Positions 16,637 to 24,465 of a DNA stretch of 58,188 nt are shown one piece after another. The notes beneath the pieces are model-generated. The model did no database searches. It saw only the letters and a list, made by a program, of their open reading frames with translations, and was not told where the DNA came from. Source of the DNA: an uncultured Bacilli bacterium (GTDB lineage: Bacteria > Bacillota_I > Bacilli_A > RF39 > UBA660). The stretch is taken from the NCBI GenBank assembly GCA_934153675.1, contig CAKPFG010000007.1, forward strand, positions 1 through 58,188, in the 5' to 3' direction. The stretch's first letter is position 1. The number at the start of each line of letters is the position of its first letter. The translations under genes and the position numbers were made by a program.

Positions 16637-17686
16637 TTAAATAGCAGATTTTTTTATGGTTATAACAGGGCGCACGGAACCTCCGTAGTAATACACATTG
16701 CCATTCCCCACGTCGCCATATTCGCCCACACTCCACACGAGATAAGTGGAATCTTCTCTTTGGCTCATCGTATAATACCAATAGTTACTATTATATACCC
16801 AACTTGGGGTTACATCTGCCGTTGGGTCATAACGAGTAGTTACATCTACAATTGTATAACCCAAATTATCTACTAAGTCATCCAACGTTATTAATCTTGC
16901 ACTATAGCCGGTTTTATCCTCTTTTAGGTCACTTACCTTTAGTTTATCTAATACCCATGCATCAACTACATATTTTACTTCGCTTTTGGCATAATCTGCC
17001 GTGCATCCATCATCTATCCAATCAGAATACGTAGAATTAGTATAATTAGTATATCTACATGTTGAACTTGAATAGTATGCCATTCCTCCGTATCCATTGT
17101 TATCATAGGCTTTTTGATAATATGAGGCATTTGCTTCATACATATTAACGTGGTTATTTTCTGTTCCTGCTCCGCCATATTTATTTACTTCAGCTACTGT
17201 TAATGGTTCTTTCTTTAATAATGTGACCGTATCACTATTCTCATCACTATTTTCTATAACATAAAAATTAATACCGTTATATGTGATTTCATCGCCTATT
17301 TTATAGGCTTTTTTTTGAAACTTACCATAGTGATACCATCCATCGCTAGTATTTTTATCTTTAACATCACTACTTCCTACTTTGCATTCTGATAAGTATA
17401 CACTTGAATCTTCATTTAATAGAGAAATATTACATATAACCTCTTCCCCTGAATATTCAATTTCTAAATCACTTATGTTTGTTGGAAATTCTCCTTTATC
17501 TAGTAAATAATTAGCTACGGCAAGTTCTATACTTTTTCCGTATGCATCAACACTTCTTTTATTGGCTGATTCCTTAGAACGTTTTACGATATTTAATACT
17601 ATTGGGGTTACTATTAGTGCTAATATAGCTAGTATTACTAATACGGCTATTAATTCTATTAATGTAAATGCTTTTTTATTTTTCAT
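16637..17686 (-). CDS. prepilin-like protein with GC-rich, aromatic C-terminal domain
   Basis: 349 residues. The start KNKKAFTLIELIAVLVILAI is a type IV prepilin signal: cleavage by a prepilin peptidase before Phe, Glu at +5 and a hydrophobic helix. It therefore belongs to a pilus or pseudopilus/competence-type fibre at the cell surface. The rest is a large exported domain with Cys residues and a C-terminal stretch rich in Tyr, Trp, Gly, Asn and Ser ending in VRPVITIKKSAI. The last 120 bases are far more GC-rich than the rest of the gene. AGGAGG lies 4 bases before the ATG, and an extended -10 (TGCTATTAT) lies about 25 bases upstream. No assembly ATPase or prepilin peptidase is in the window. 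Confidence 0.85.
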   Translation of the reverse strand: MKNKKAFTLIELIAVLVILAILALIVTPIVLNIVKRSKESANKRSVDAYGKSIELAVANYLLDKGEFPTNISDLEIEYSGEEVICNISLLNEDSSVYLSECKVGSSDVKDKNTSDGWYHYGKFQKKAYKIGDEITYNGINFYVIENSDENSDTVTLLKKEPLTVAEVNKYGGAGTENNHVNMYEANASYYQKAYDNNGYGGMAYYSSSTCRYTNYTNSTYSDWIDDGCTADYAKSEVKYVVDAWVLDKLKVSDLKEDKTGYSARLITLDDLVDNLGYTIVDVTTRYDPTADVTPSWVYNSNYWYYTMSQREDSTYLVWSVGEYGDVGNGNVYYYGGSVRPVITIKKSAI

Positions 17687-17977
17687 ATATCCTCCTACCT
17701 TATGTATTCATAATAGCATATTTAACTAAAAAAAGCTACCACTTCAAAATAAAAAAAGGGAAAATGTCCCCCAAATTTGAAAGTTGTACTATAAAAATCT
17801 TTTCTAGATATTGAAAAATCTAGTTTTTTTGCATTTTTATATTTGCGTAATATATCATTATATTGTATAACTTGATTTTGACAGCAAAAATGTTCTTTGT
17901 AATACCATTTTTTATTTATTCATAAATTTTGTGAATTTTATTTTTTTCCATGAATATTAAACAAAAAATTTGAAATA
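17687..17977. other. intergenic region with plus-strand hairpin and repeated 50-bp segment
   Basis: At 17805-17831 a CTAGAT/ATCTAG stem followed by TTTTTTT forms a terminator on the plus strand, though no plus-strand gene precedes it. At about 17887-17942 a segment repeats, with few changes, the DNA just upstream of the T-box promoter (16093-16145). No open frame is seen. Confidence 0.45.
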
Positions 17978-17990
17978 TTAATATTTCAAA
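17969..17990 (-). terminator. terminator of dockerin-array gene
   Basis: A perfect 22-base palindrome, TTTGAAATATT/AATATTTCAAA, followed by TTTTTT on the minus strand. It overlaps the stop codon at 17978. Confidence 0.7.
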
Positions 17991-19402
17991 TCACTGGCAT
18001 TAATTTTGCCATCTTTGTTAGTATCAGCTAATATTTTTTGAACAGTATCAAAATCTATCATCTTTGTTAAATATTTATTAAGCATATTAATATCTAGCAT
18101 TGTAACCTTACCATCCATATTAATATCACCTAAAGGATAATTAGAAGCAATATATTTAGCAAGAGCGTTTGCATCATTGTTATCTATTACACCATCTGAA
18201 TTATAATCTGCCAAAGTCATTTGATCAATAGTTAAATTTGTTTTTCCCAAAATATAATTTTCAATAATGGTAACATCATCATTCAATACTTTACCATCTA
18301 AATTTACATCACCCTTTTTATATTTTTTTATACTACTGACTTTACTTCTTAAAGCTATGCTATCGTTTGAATTTATAGTTTTATCACCATTTATATCACA
18401 TAAATTCAACTGAACTTTATTAAGAGTGATTACACCATTTAGGGCATCTTGAAGCAAAGTAAGATCATCAATATCAACTTTACCATTCATATTAATATCC
18501 CCTACTTGATAAAAATCAGATATTTTTTTTGCCAATACATTTACATCATCAACATTAACAACTCCATCAGAATTAATATCGGCATATTTTAATCCTTTAG
18601 TTAATTTAATTTCTCCTGATACATATTTACTAAGCATAATAACATCATTACTATCAACAGTACCATCTAAATTAATATCACCTAAAGCATTATCTAATAT
18701 TGATGATTTATTTAAATAGCTTTTAAGCTCATTTAAATCATTAATATCAATAATACCATTACCATTAAAATCAGCAACATTAAGTTGGATAGTCGTCAAA
18801 TTAACCTGTTTTTTTAAATATTTATTTAAAAGTTTTATATCTTGTTCATCAATATTACCATCTAAATTAATGTCCCCCCTTTTATAATTAGCTACTTTAG
18901 CATTTGCTACAGTTTCTTTAACACATAAATTATTGTTTAAACTATAATCAGTAGGACAAACTAAAGTCAAAGATATTTTACTTAAATATTCGCTTCCAGC
19001 ATTATGACCATTAACATAAAGCCTAATATTTTCAGCATCTCCAACACTTATGATACCATCAGAATTAACATCAGATGCTACCAGTTGTAAATCTGTAAGC
19101 GTGGTCGTTTTAGCTAGATAACTATTTAATAAATTGATATCATTACTATCAACAATACCATCTAAATTTACATCCCCTAAAAGCGCTGGCTGTGTTGTTT
19201 GCGATTTTATACATTTATCATTATTCAAAGTATATGAAGAATCATCACAATAATAAAAACCAGTCGTAACAGAATTTCCCATTAAACTTTTTAGTCCTGT
19301 ATTATGTGCAATTAATTCATATGATAAAAACAAAATTAACAAAACTATAACAGATATAATTATTATAAAAACAACTTTACTATTTTCCCTTTTTATAGTC
19401 AT
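17978..19402 (-). CDS. membrane-anchored protein made of twelve dockerin-type calcium loops
   Basis: 474 residues. A basic start (MTIKRENSK) and one membrane helix (about 10-32) anchor the protein with its bulk outside. After SLMGNSV and a Cys-Asp-Asp word shared with the M23 protein, almost the whole chain is dockerin-type loops in alternating GD and AD pairs. I count twelve, for example GDVNLDGIVDSND, SDVNSDGIISVGD, GDINLDGNIDEQD, ADFNGNGIIDIND and GDINMDGKVTMLD. That gives six dockerin-like modules with no catalytic domain. Dockerins normally bind cohesins and none is visible here. It may be a calcium-dependent adhesion or assembly scaffold. A good promoter lies directly upstream. Confidence 0.88.
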   Translation of the reverse strand: MTIKRENSKVVFIIIISVIVLLILFLSYELIAHNTGLKSLMGNSVTTGFYYCDDSSYTLNNDKCIKSQTTQPALLGDVNLDGIVDSNDINLLNSYLAKTTTLTDLQLVASDVNSDGIISVGDAENIRLYVNGHNAGSEYLSKISLTLVCPTDYSLNNNLCVKETVANAKVANYKRGDINLDGNIDEQDIKLLNKYLKKQVNLTTIQLNVADFNGNGIIDINDLNELKSYLNKSSILDNALGDINLDGTVDSNDVIMLSKYVSGEIKLTKGLKYADINSDGVVNVDDVNVLAKKISDFYQVGDINMNGKVDIDDLTLLQDALNGVITLNKVQLNLCDINGDKTINSNDSIALRSKVSSIKKYKKGDVNLDGKVLNDDVTIIENYILGKTNLTIDQMTLADYNSDGVIDNNDANALAKYIASNYPLGDINMDGKVTMLDINMLNKYLTKMIDFDTVQKILADTNKDGKINASDLKY

Positions 19403-19427
19403 AAAAAATCTCCTTATTATTACAATA

Positions 19428-19456
19428 ATTGTATACTAAAATAACAATTTTGTCAA
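19428..19456 (-). promoter_or_regulatory. promoter of dockerin-array gene
   Basis: Minus strand: TTGACA (19451-19456), 17-base spacer, TACAAT (19428-19433). It is back to back with the yigZ promoter. Confidence 0.8.
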
Positions 19457-19464
19457 TTGTTAGT

Positions 19465-19493
19465 TTGACAATAATTTTAATATAGAATATAAT
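19465..19493 (+). promoter_or_regulatory. promoter of yigZ-like gene
   Basis: Plus strand: TTGACA (19465-19470), 17-base spacer, TATAAT (19488-19493), a perfect consensus. The start codon is only 15 bases after the -10, so the 5' leader is extremely short and holds just the GGTGGTG site. Confidence 0.85.
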
Positions 19494-19508
19494 TTTGGTG
19501 GTGATTTC

Positions 19509-20093
19509 ATGTACACTATAAAAGAAGATTTAGAAAATATAAAAATACTTAAAAAATCAAAATTCATAGCTAAAGTATTCTTTATAAAAAATCAAAAAGA
19601 AGCTAATACGATTATAAATAATACTAGATTAGAATATAAAGAAGCAACACACATATGTTATTGCTATATATGTAATAATACAATAAAATTTAGTGATGAT
19701 AAAGAACCTAATAATACAGCAGGAATACCAATTTATAATGTACTTAAAAAAAACAACCTAAACTATGTATTAGCTATTGTTATTAGATATTTTGGAGGAA
19801 TTAAATTAGGTAGTGGTGGATTAATTAGAACCTATTCTAATTGTATAAGTGAACTTGTCAATAATAATATAATTCCAATAGAAAATAGCTATTTAGTTGA
19901 TATTAATTTTAAATACCATAATATTAAAAATGTTAATCAAATACTAAATAAATATAATATAATCAATAAAAAATATCTAACTTTAATAAATTATAAATTT
20001 GAAATTTCAAAAAAAGAATTTAAATATATAAATGACAAATTAAAAAGGTATATAGAAAATATTTCTATAATAAAAGAAAGTATAATAAGATAA
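19509..20093 (+). CDS. yigZ: YigZ/IMPACT-family protein
   Basis: 194 residues of the UPF0029/IMPACT family. The N-terminal domain shows the conserved series KFIAKVF, EATHICYCY, SDDKEPNNTAGIP and VIRYFGGIKLGSGGLIRTYS. The C-terminal ferredoxin-like domain is degenerate but present. Bacterial members bind nucleic acid or ribosome-associated partners; their exact reaction is not settled. It is among the few plus-strand genes here. It faces the dockerin gene head to head, and its stop is three bases from the convergent ThyX-like gene, where a shared hairpin lies. Confidence 0.9.
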   Translation: MYTIKEDLENIKILKKSKFIAKVFFIKNQKEANTIINNTRLEYKEATHICYCYICNNTIKFSDDKEPNNTAGIPIYNVLKKNNLNYVLAIVIRYFGGIKLGSGGLIRTYSNCISELVNNNIIPIENSYLVDINFKYHNIKNVNQILNKYNIINKKYLTLINYKFEISKKEFKYINDKLKRYIENISIIKESIIR

Positions 20094-20106
20094 TATTTAT
20101 ACTTTC
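20076..20106. terminator. bidirectional terminator between yigZ and ThyX-like gene
   Basis: Ten-base inverted repeat GAAAGTATAA/TTATACTTTC spanning both stop codons of two convergent genes. T-runs are poor, so it may be only partly efficient. Confidence 0.5.
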
Positions 20107-21431
20107 CTATCCATTCTAACATGTGAGCAAGGATTTGGACAATGATACCCAGGAAATTGACATCTTTTCCTTTTTACATAAGGTTTTACCTGCTCTTTTA
20201 AAGAATCATTTCTTTTTGTTAAAGCATCATATAAATCTGGTATGATGTTTTTTATATATACATTTTCTATTTCTAATTGAGCCATTTCACAAGCCCTCTC
20301 TTGAGAAACAAATTTTAATAAATTTTTGACACTCATTAATCTATTTACCTTAACAAGTTGTCCTTGTGGAAAATAGTTAGATACCAAAAACATATCATTC
20401 AAATATTCATTTATTAAATTTTTGTCTTTAAAATCTATTAATATAGGTGGAACAAAACATTGAAAATTATCTAAAACTAACATTTCACAATCAATAGTAC
20501 GATGTCTTTGCTCTTGTGCAAGACATGCAAAAGATTCAAAATTATTATAAGAAACATTTACACCATATTCATTTTCTAAATTAATACCACTAAATTTATT
20601 TCTACTAGCAAATAAGCTTAGATCAATATCCTTATTATTTTTATATAATAATTCATTTGAACCAACATATTGTTTTATTTCTGGATATTTTTTAAATAAT
20701 CTATTTTTGACATCCTCATTTTTAATAACAACATTATAAATACTATTTTTTGTAAGTGCTACATTTTTGCTAATACATAAATTTATAAATTCCTTAAAAT
20801 ATGGTATTAACATTTCTTCTAACTTATCATTAGGATTTTTTATAATCCTTTGCATATATACAAGTAATTTATTTAACTGAATAAAAGGAACTGTATAAGT
20901 TATTGTGGTTGGCATAAAAATACTTACCATATATCTTGCATTTTCTTGTGCTATTTTATGAATGGCTTGCAATGCCTTTTTCTCCGTTTTATTATACTTT
21001 AAATAAAAATCAAACATTTTTTTCTTAATTAAATTTTCAAATATTAATATCCATTTATTATATAATTTTACTTCCAATTCACTAATATACTGATTATTAT
21101 AAACGCTAGTATATCTTAATGATCTTTCATCTGCTGTATACTGCTTTTCATTATTCAATACCATACATAGTATTTTAGGAATAGATGTAATCTCTAATGA
21201 AACCATTTGATGTTCGGATGGTGTTGTATGATCTAAAAAAATAGTATTTAATGCTCTATTTATAAGTATTGCATCACTTTCTTTTCTAATTTCACTTTGA
21301 GAAATTAATTTATCATTTAAAACTTCTTTGTAACAAACGGCAGCCTTTACACCAACGCTTTTAAGTGCCTCATATTGATCAAAATGACCATTTACAACAT
21401 ATCCCTGTTGTGGATCTAATTCTATTTTCAT
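20097..21431 (-). CDS. ThyX-like (FAD-dependent thymidylate synthase family) protein
   Basis: 444 residues, about twice the size of ordinary ThyX. The N-terminal half has FLDHTTPSEHQMVSLEITSI and EKQYTADERSLRYTS, resembling the ThyX signature RHRxxSxNExSxRY but without the first RHR. RHRT appears instead in the C-terminal half (LAQEQRHRTIDCE), followed by VNRLMSVKNLLKFVSQERACEMAQLEIE, which resembles the ThyX C-terminal dUMP/FAD region. The tail has a Cys/His cluster (CQFPGYHCPNPCSH). It could be an active two-domain ThyX making dTMP from dUMP, or a paralogue with another role. It stands alone, with a GAGGTG site before the ATG. Confidence 0.7.
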   Translation of the reverse strand: MKIELDPQQGYVVNGHFDQYEALKSVGVKAAVCYKEVLNDKLISQSEIRKESDAILINRALNTIFLDHTTPSEHQMVSLEITSIPKILCMVLNNEKQYTADERSLRYTSVYNNQYISELEVKLYNKWILIFENLIKKKMFDFYLKYNKTEKKALQAIHKIAQENARYMVSIFMPTTITYTVPFIQLNKLLVYMQRIIKNPNDKLEEMLIPYFKEFINLCISKNVALTKNSIYNVVIKNEDVKNRLFKKYPEIKQYVGSNELLYKNNKDIDLSLFASRNKFSGINLENEYGVNVSYNNFESFACLAQEQRHRTIDCEMLVLDNFQCFVPPILIDFKDKNLINEYLNDMFLVSNYFPQGQLVKVNRLMSVKNLLKFVSQERACEMAQLEIENVYIKNIIPDLYDALTKRNDSLKEQVKPYVKRKRCQFPGYHCPNPCSHVRMDRKV

Positions 21432-21475
21432 ATTTCACCTCTTTTATATTATCATATAGTAAATTACACAATAAA

Positions 21476-21497
21476 AATAACAGATTATACTGTTATT
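21476..21497 (-). terminator. terminator of rpsB-tsf operon
   Basis: Stem AATAACAG/CTGTTATT with a 6-base loop then TTTATT on the minus strand, overlapping the tsf stop. Confidence 0.7.
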
Positions 21498-22362
21498 TCA
21501 TTTGTTTTGCTACTTCCTCAGCAAAATTTTCTTCTCTTTTTTCCATACCCTCGCCAACTTCATAACGAATCATGTTAGTTAATTTACCACCATTTTCACT
21601 TACGAAATCTTTAACTTTTTTGCTTGAATCTTTAACAAACAATTGGTCTTCAAGACATATTTCTTCATAAAATTTACGAATACGTCCATTAACCATTTTT
21701 TCTGCTATCTCCTTAGGTTTACCCTCATTCATAGCTTGTTCTGTTAAAACTTTTTTCTCTTTTGCAACTTCTTCACTAGGAACTTGTTGTTCATTTAAAT
21801 ATTTTGGTCTCATTGCTGCCGCGTGCATAGCAATATCTCTAGCAACATTTTCATTTGTATTTAAAGTTGTAATTAAAACAGCAATTTTACCACCCATATG
21901 AATATATTCGCCAAATGTCTCATCATCATTTTTAGTTACTAACGCAAATCTTCTTAACGATAATTTTTCACCTATTGTAGCTGTTTTAGCAACTATTAAA
22001 TCATTAATAGTAGTATCACCACAATTTAAATTTAAAACATCATCTAAAGTTTTAGCATCACTTGCTATAATAGTGTTTAAAATAGTTGCAACCATAGATG
22101 TAAACTCTTCATTCTTAGCAACAAAATCAGTTTCAGAATTAACTTCAACGATAGCTGCTTTATTTCCTTTAATTAAAATACTCGCAATTCCCTCAGCAGC
22201 TATACGTCCAGCTTTCTTTTGTGCCTTAGAAATTCCTTTTTCTCTTAACCAATCAATTGAAGATGTAATATCTCCATTATTAGCTTCTAGTGCCTTTTTA
22301 CAATCAAGCATTCCAGCACCAGTTTTTTCTCTTAGTTCTTTAACTAAACTTGCACTTATCAT
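21493..22362 (-). CDS. tsf: elongation factor Ts
   Basis: 289 residues, the usual length. EF-Ts is the guanine-nucleotide exchange factor of EF-Tu. The N-terminal UBA-like module (LVKELREKTGAGMLDCKKALEANNGD) is intact, as is the EF-Tu contact motif SETDFVAKN. The core repeats (HMGGKIAVLI, AMHAAAMRPKYL) are followed by the C-terminal FVKDSSKKVKDF region. It lies 45 bases downstream of rpsB, with an attenuator-like hairpin between, which is the standard bacterial rpsB-tsf order. AAGGAGG precedes the start. Confidence 0.97.
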   Translation of the reverse strand: MISASLVKELREKTGAGMLDCKKALEANNGDITSSIDWLREKGISKAQKKAGRIAAEGIASILIKGNKAAIVEVNSETDFVAKNEEFTSMVATILNTIIASDAKTLDDVLNLNCGDTTINDLIVAKTATIGEKLSLRRFALVTKNDDETFGEYIHMGGKIAVLITTLNTNENVARDIAMHAAAMRPKYLNEQQVPSEEVAKEKKVLTEQAMNEGKPKEIAEKMVNGRIRKFYEEICLEDQLFVKDSSKKVKDFVSENGGKLTNMIRYEVGEGMEKREENFAEEVAKQMK

Positions 22363-22382
22363 TTTTTCCTCCTTAAAAATTA

Positions 22383-22403
22383 AAGATGATTTAAAATCAT
22401 CTT
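22383..22403 (-). terminator. attenuator-like hairpin between rpsB and tsf
   Basis: AAGATGATTT/AAATCATCTT stem, followed on the minus strand by TTTAATTTTT just before the tsf ribosome binding site. Probably a partial terminator that lowers tsf relative to rpsB. Confidence 0.55.
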
Positions 22404-22407
22404 ATAT

Positions 22408-23436
22408 CTATTTTAAAGCTTCTAATAATTCAGCTTTTTTCATTGACGAATAACCTTTTATTTCTTTTTTCTTAGCTAATTCTCTTAATTCAGCTACGGT
22501 TTTACCAGATAAATCAACTGTTTCTGGGGCTTTTTCTAAAACTTTAGCTTTTTTAGCTTCTTTTGGTTGTTCCTTGTTTTCTTTAACTTCTTTATTTTCG
22601 CTTCTTTTAAATGATTTTTTCTTATCGAATCTCTTTTTATCAAATCTTCTGTCAAAATTTCTTGGTCTATCTTCTTTTTTCTTAACAGATTCTACTGCTT
22701 TTTTCATAATATCAGTAGAATCATCATTTTTACCACTAACATAATCTACTATCTTACCACCATTAGCTTCAACGATAGCATTATTAAGCACTCCAATAAT
22801 TAACTTAACTGCACGAATAGCATCATCGTTTGATGGAATAACATAATCTACCATATCTGGATCACAGTTAGTATCAACTATTCCAAAAACAGGAATATTT
22901 AATTTTCTAGCCTCACGAATAGCTATTTCTTCTTTCGATGGATCTACAATAATCATAGCCTGTGGCAATTTATCCATAGATCTAATACCACATAATAACT
23001 TGTCTAATTTTGCATATTCTTTTCTTAATCCAACTACTTCTTTTTTTGGTAACAAATCAAATGTTCCATCATTCTCCATTTTTTCAATATTTTCTAATCT
23101 TCTTACACGATTACGAATAGTACGAAAGTTAGTTAATGTACCTCCTAACCATCTTTCATTTACATAATAAGATTCTGAACGAAGTGCTTCTTCCTTCACA
23201 GCTTCTTGTGCTTGTTTTCTAGTACCAACAAAAATAACTTTTCCACCATTTTTAGCAATATTTAATAATGCTTGGTAAGCATCTTCTATTGCTTTGGCTG
23301 TTTTTTGTAAATCAATAATATAAATATCATCTCTTGAAGTAAAAATATATTCTTTCATTTTTGGATTCCATCTTTTTGTTTGATGACCAAAATGAACTCC
23401 AGCTTCTAATAAATTATTCATAGATACAACTGCCAT
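22408..23436 (-). CDS. rpsB: 30S ribosomal protein S2 with C-terminal SAP/Rho_N-like extension
   Basis: About 342 residues from ATG at 23436 (MAVVSMNNLLEAGVHFGHQ), chosen because AAAAGGAGG sits just upstream; earlier in-frame codons lie in the leader. The S2 core is complete (GHQTKRWNPKM, FVGTRKQAQEA, NERWLGGTLTNF, PVFGIVDTNCDPD). S2 normally ends near residue 240-260. Here about 90 residues follow: a Lys/Arg/Glu-rich linker and then a helical module, LSGKTVAELRELAKKKEIKG to the end, which looks like an SAP or Rho N-terminal domain. First gene of rpsB-tsf, with an extended -10 promoter about 110 bases upstream. Confidence 0.97.
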   Translation of the reverse strand: MAVVSMNNLLEAGVHFGHQTKRWNPKMKEYIFTSRDDIYIIDLQKTAKAIEDAYQALLNIAKNGGKVIFVGTRKQAQEAVKEEALRSESYYVNERWLGGTLTNFRTIRNRVRRLENIEKMENDGTFDLLPKKEVVGLRKEYAKLDKLLCGIRSMDKLPQAMIIVDPSKEEIAIREARKLNIPVFGIVDTNCDPDMVDYVIPSNDDAIRAVKLIIGVLNNAIVEANGGKIVDYVSGKNDDSTDIMKKAVESVKKKEDRPRNFDRRFDKKRFDKKKSFKRSENKEVKENKEQPKEAKKAKVLEKAPETVDLSGKTVAELRELAKKKEIKGYSSMKKAELLEALK

Positions 23437-23542
23437 ATAAATTCCTCCTTTTGTTAATCTTCCACTTATCTCAACTTTAATTACCACCAACTAAGGCACC
23501 GATAATTAAATCAATAAATGTGTAATTTAAAAAGCCAAATGT

Positions 23543-23571
23543 ATTATACCATAATAATAAAATATTATCTA
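23543..23571 (-). promoter_or_regulatory. extended -10 promoter of rpsB-tsf
   Basis: Minus strand TGGTATAAT (TATAAT at 23543-23548 with the TGn extension) and only a weak -35 (TAGATA). The roughly 100-base leader up to rpsB could hold S2 autoregulation, but I see no named motif. Confidence 0.6.
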
Positions 23572-23587
23572 TACATTTTTTAAAATT

Positions 23588-24325
23588 TTAAAATAAAATC
23601 GACTTTATAGTATTTATAACCTCTTCTTTTAATATTTTATAATCTATTAAATCATGTTTATAATAAACAACCTTATGACAATAATTATCAACTATACCAA
23701 TTATAATATGTACTTTTTCCAAATCATTACTAATTATTATATTATTTTTCTTTAATAATGAACAAATTTTACTAGTTGCAATAATTTTTTTCCTTAAATA
23801 TATCTCCTATTTCATTATCTAAATAACTCATAACCATCAACTGTTCATGTGCTAACTTTTTGATTGTATGAGATTTTACAAAAATGGATATAATTTCATT
23901 CAATAAAAAATTATGAGTAACAACTATAACAGTATTTTTTTACTTGAATCACATTGTTTTTTTAAAAGTTTTAAGACAGTAACTCCTGTTTTAGAATCTA
24001 AAGCACCAGTTTGTTCATCTGCCAAAATAATACTAGGATTTTTGTAAATGGCACGGGCAATAGATATTCTTTGCTATTCTCTACCAGAAAGTTGACTTGG
24101 AAATTTATTTACCTGTTGTAACAATTCCACCTCTTTTAATACGTCTTTAGCTGATTTTTTTTTAATAATATCATTTATTAATTCTACATTTTCCATAACT
24201 AGGATTTAAAATGACAACAAATTCACCACAATTAATAGAAAAATCTACTCCATCATGTGCATTAAAAAATTTTTTTCAATTTCATAAGGTTTCTTTACTT
24301 TCTCAAATGTAATAAACTTTTTCAT
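23588..24325 (-). pseudogene. relic of ABC-transporter ATPase fused to TetR-like C-terminus
   Basis: From ATG at 24325 the frame reads MKKFITFEKVKK and FNAHDGVDFSI. It then reaches a broken P-loop (VVILNPSYGK) where part is deleted. After that come the ABC signature LSGRE followed by a stop instead of Gln, then QRISIARAIYKNPSIILADEQTGALDS, the Walker B/D-loop of MacB/LolD-type ATPases. A frameshift leads to VIVVTHN. The following frame (KLAHEQLMVMSYLDNEIG to YYKHDLIDYKILKEEVI) looks like the ligand-binding end of a TetR-type regulator and stops at 23588. At least one deletion, one nonsense codon and two frameshifts make it non-functional. Confidence 0.7.
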
Positions 24326-24440
24326 ATATATCTCCTTTTTTATTAATTATATGAAATTTATTTCATATTATCTAAATAATACTTTTATTATATTGCACAG
24401 TCAATATAAGTTGAAATTTTTTTCAATGATATAACAAAAA

Positions 24441-24465
24441 ACTTTAAAGAATATATCTTTAAAGT
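24441..24465 (-). terminator. terminator of uvrA
   Basis: Ten-base stem ACTTTAAAGA/TCTTTAAAGT with TTTTTTG on the minus strand, overlapping the uvrA stop. Confidence 0.75.

Noticed and set aside
16581..16781. 66-codon frame starting MVLYDEPKRRF over the prepilin 3' end
   Set aside because: It is an alternative frame of the prepilin gene with no ribosome binding site.
16637..17686. Diversity-generating retroelement target in the prepilin
   Set aside because: No reverse transcriptase or template repeat is visible in the window, so only the compositional anomaly is reported.
23437..23542. S2 autoregulatory leader motif
   Set aside because: The leader length is suitable but no recognisable structure could be drawn with confidence.
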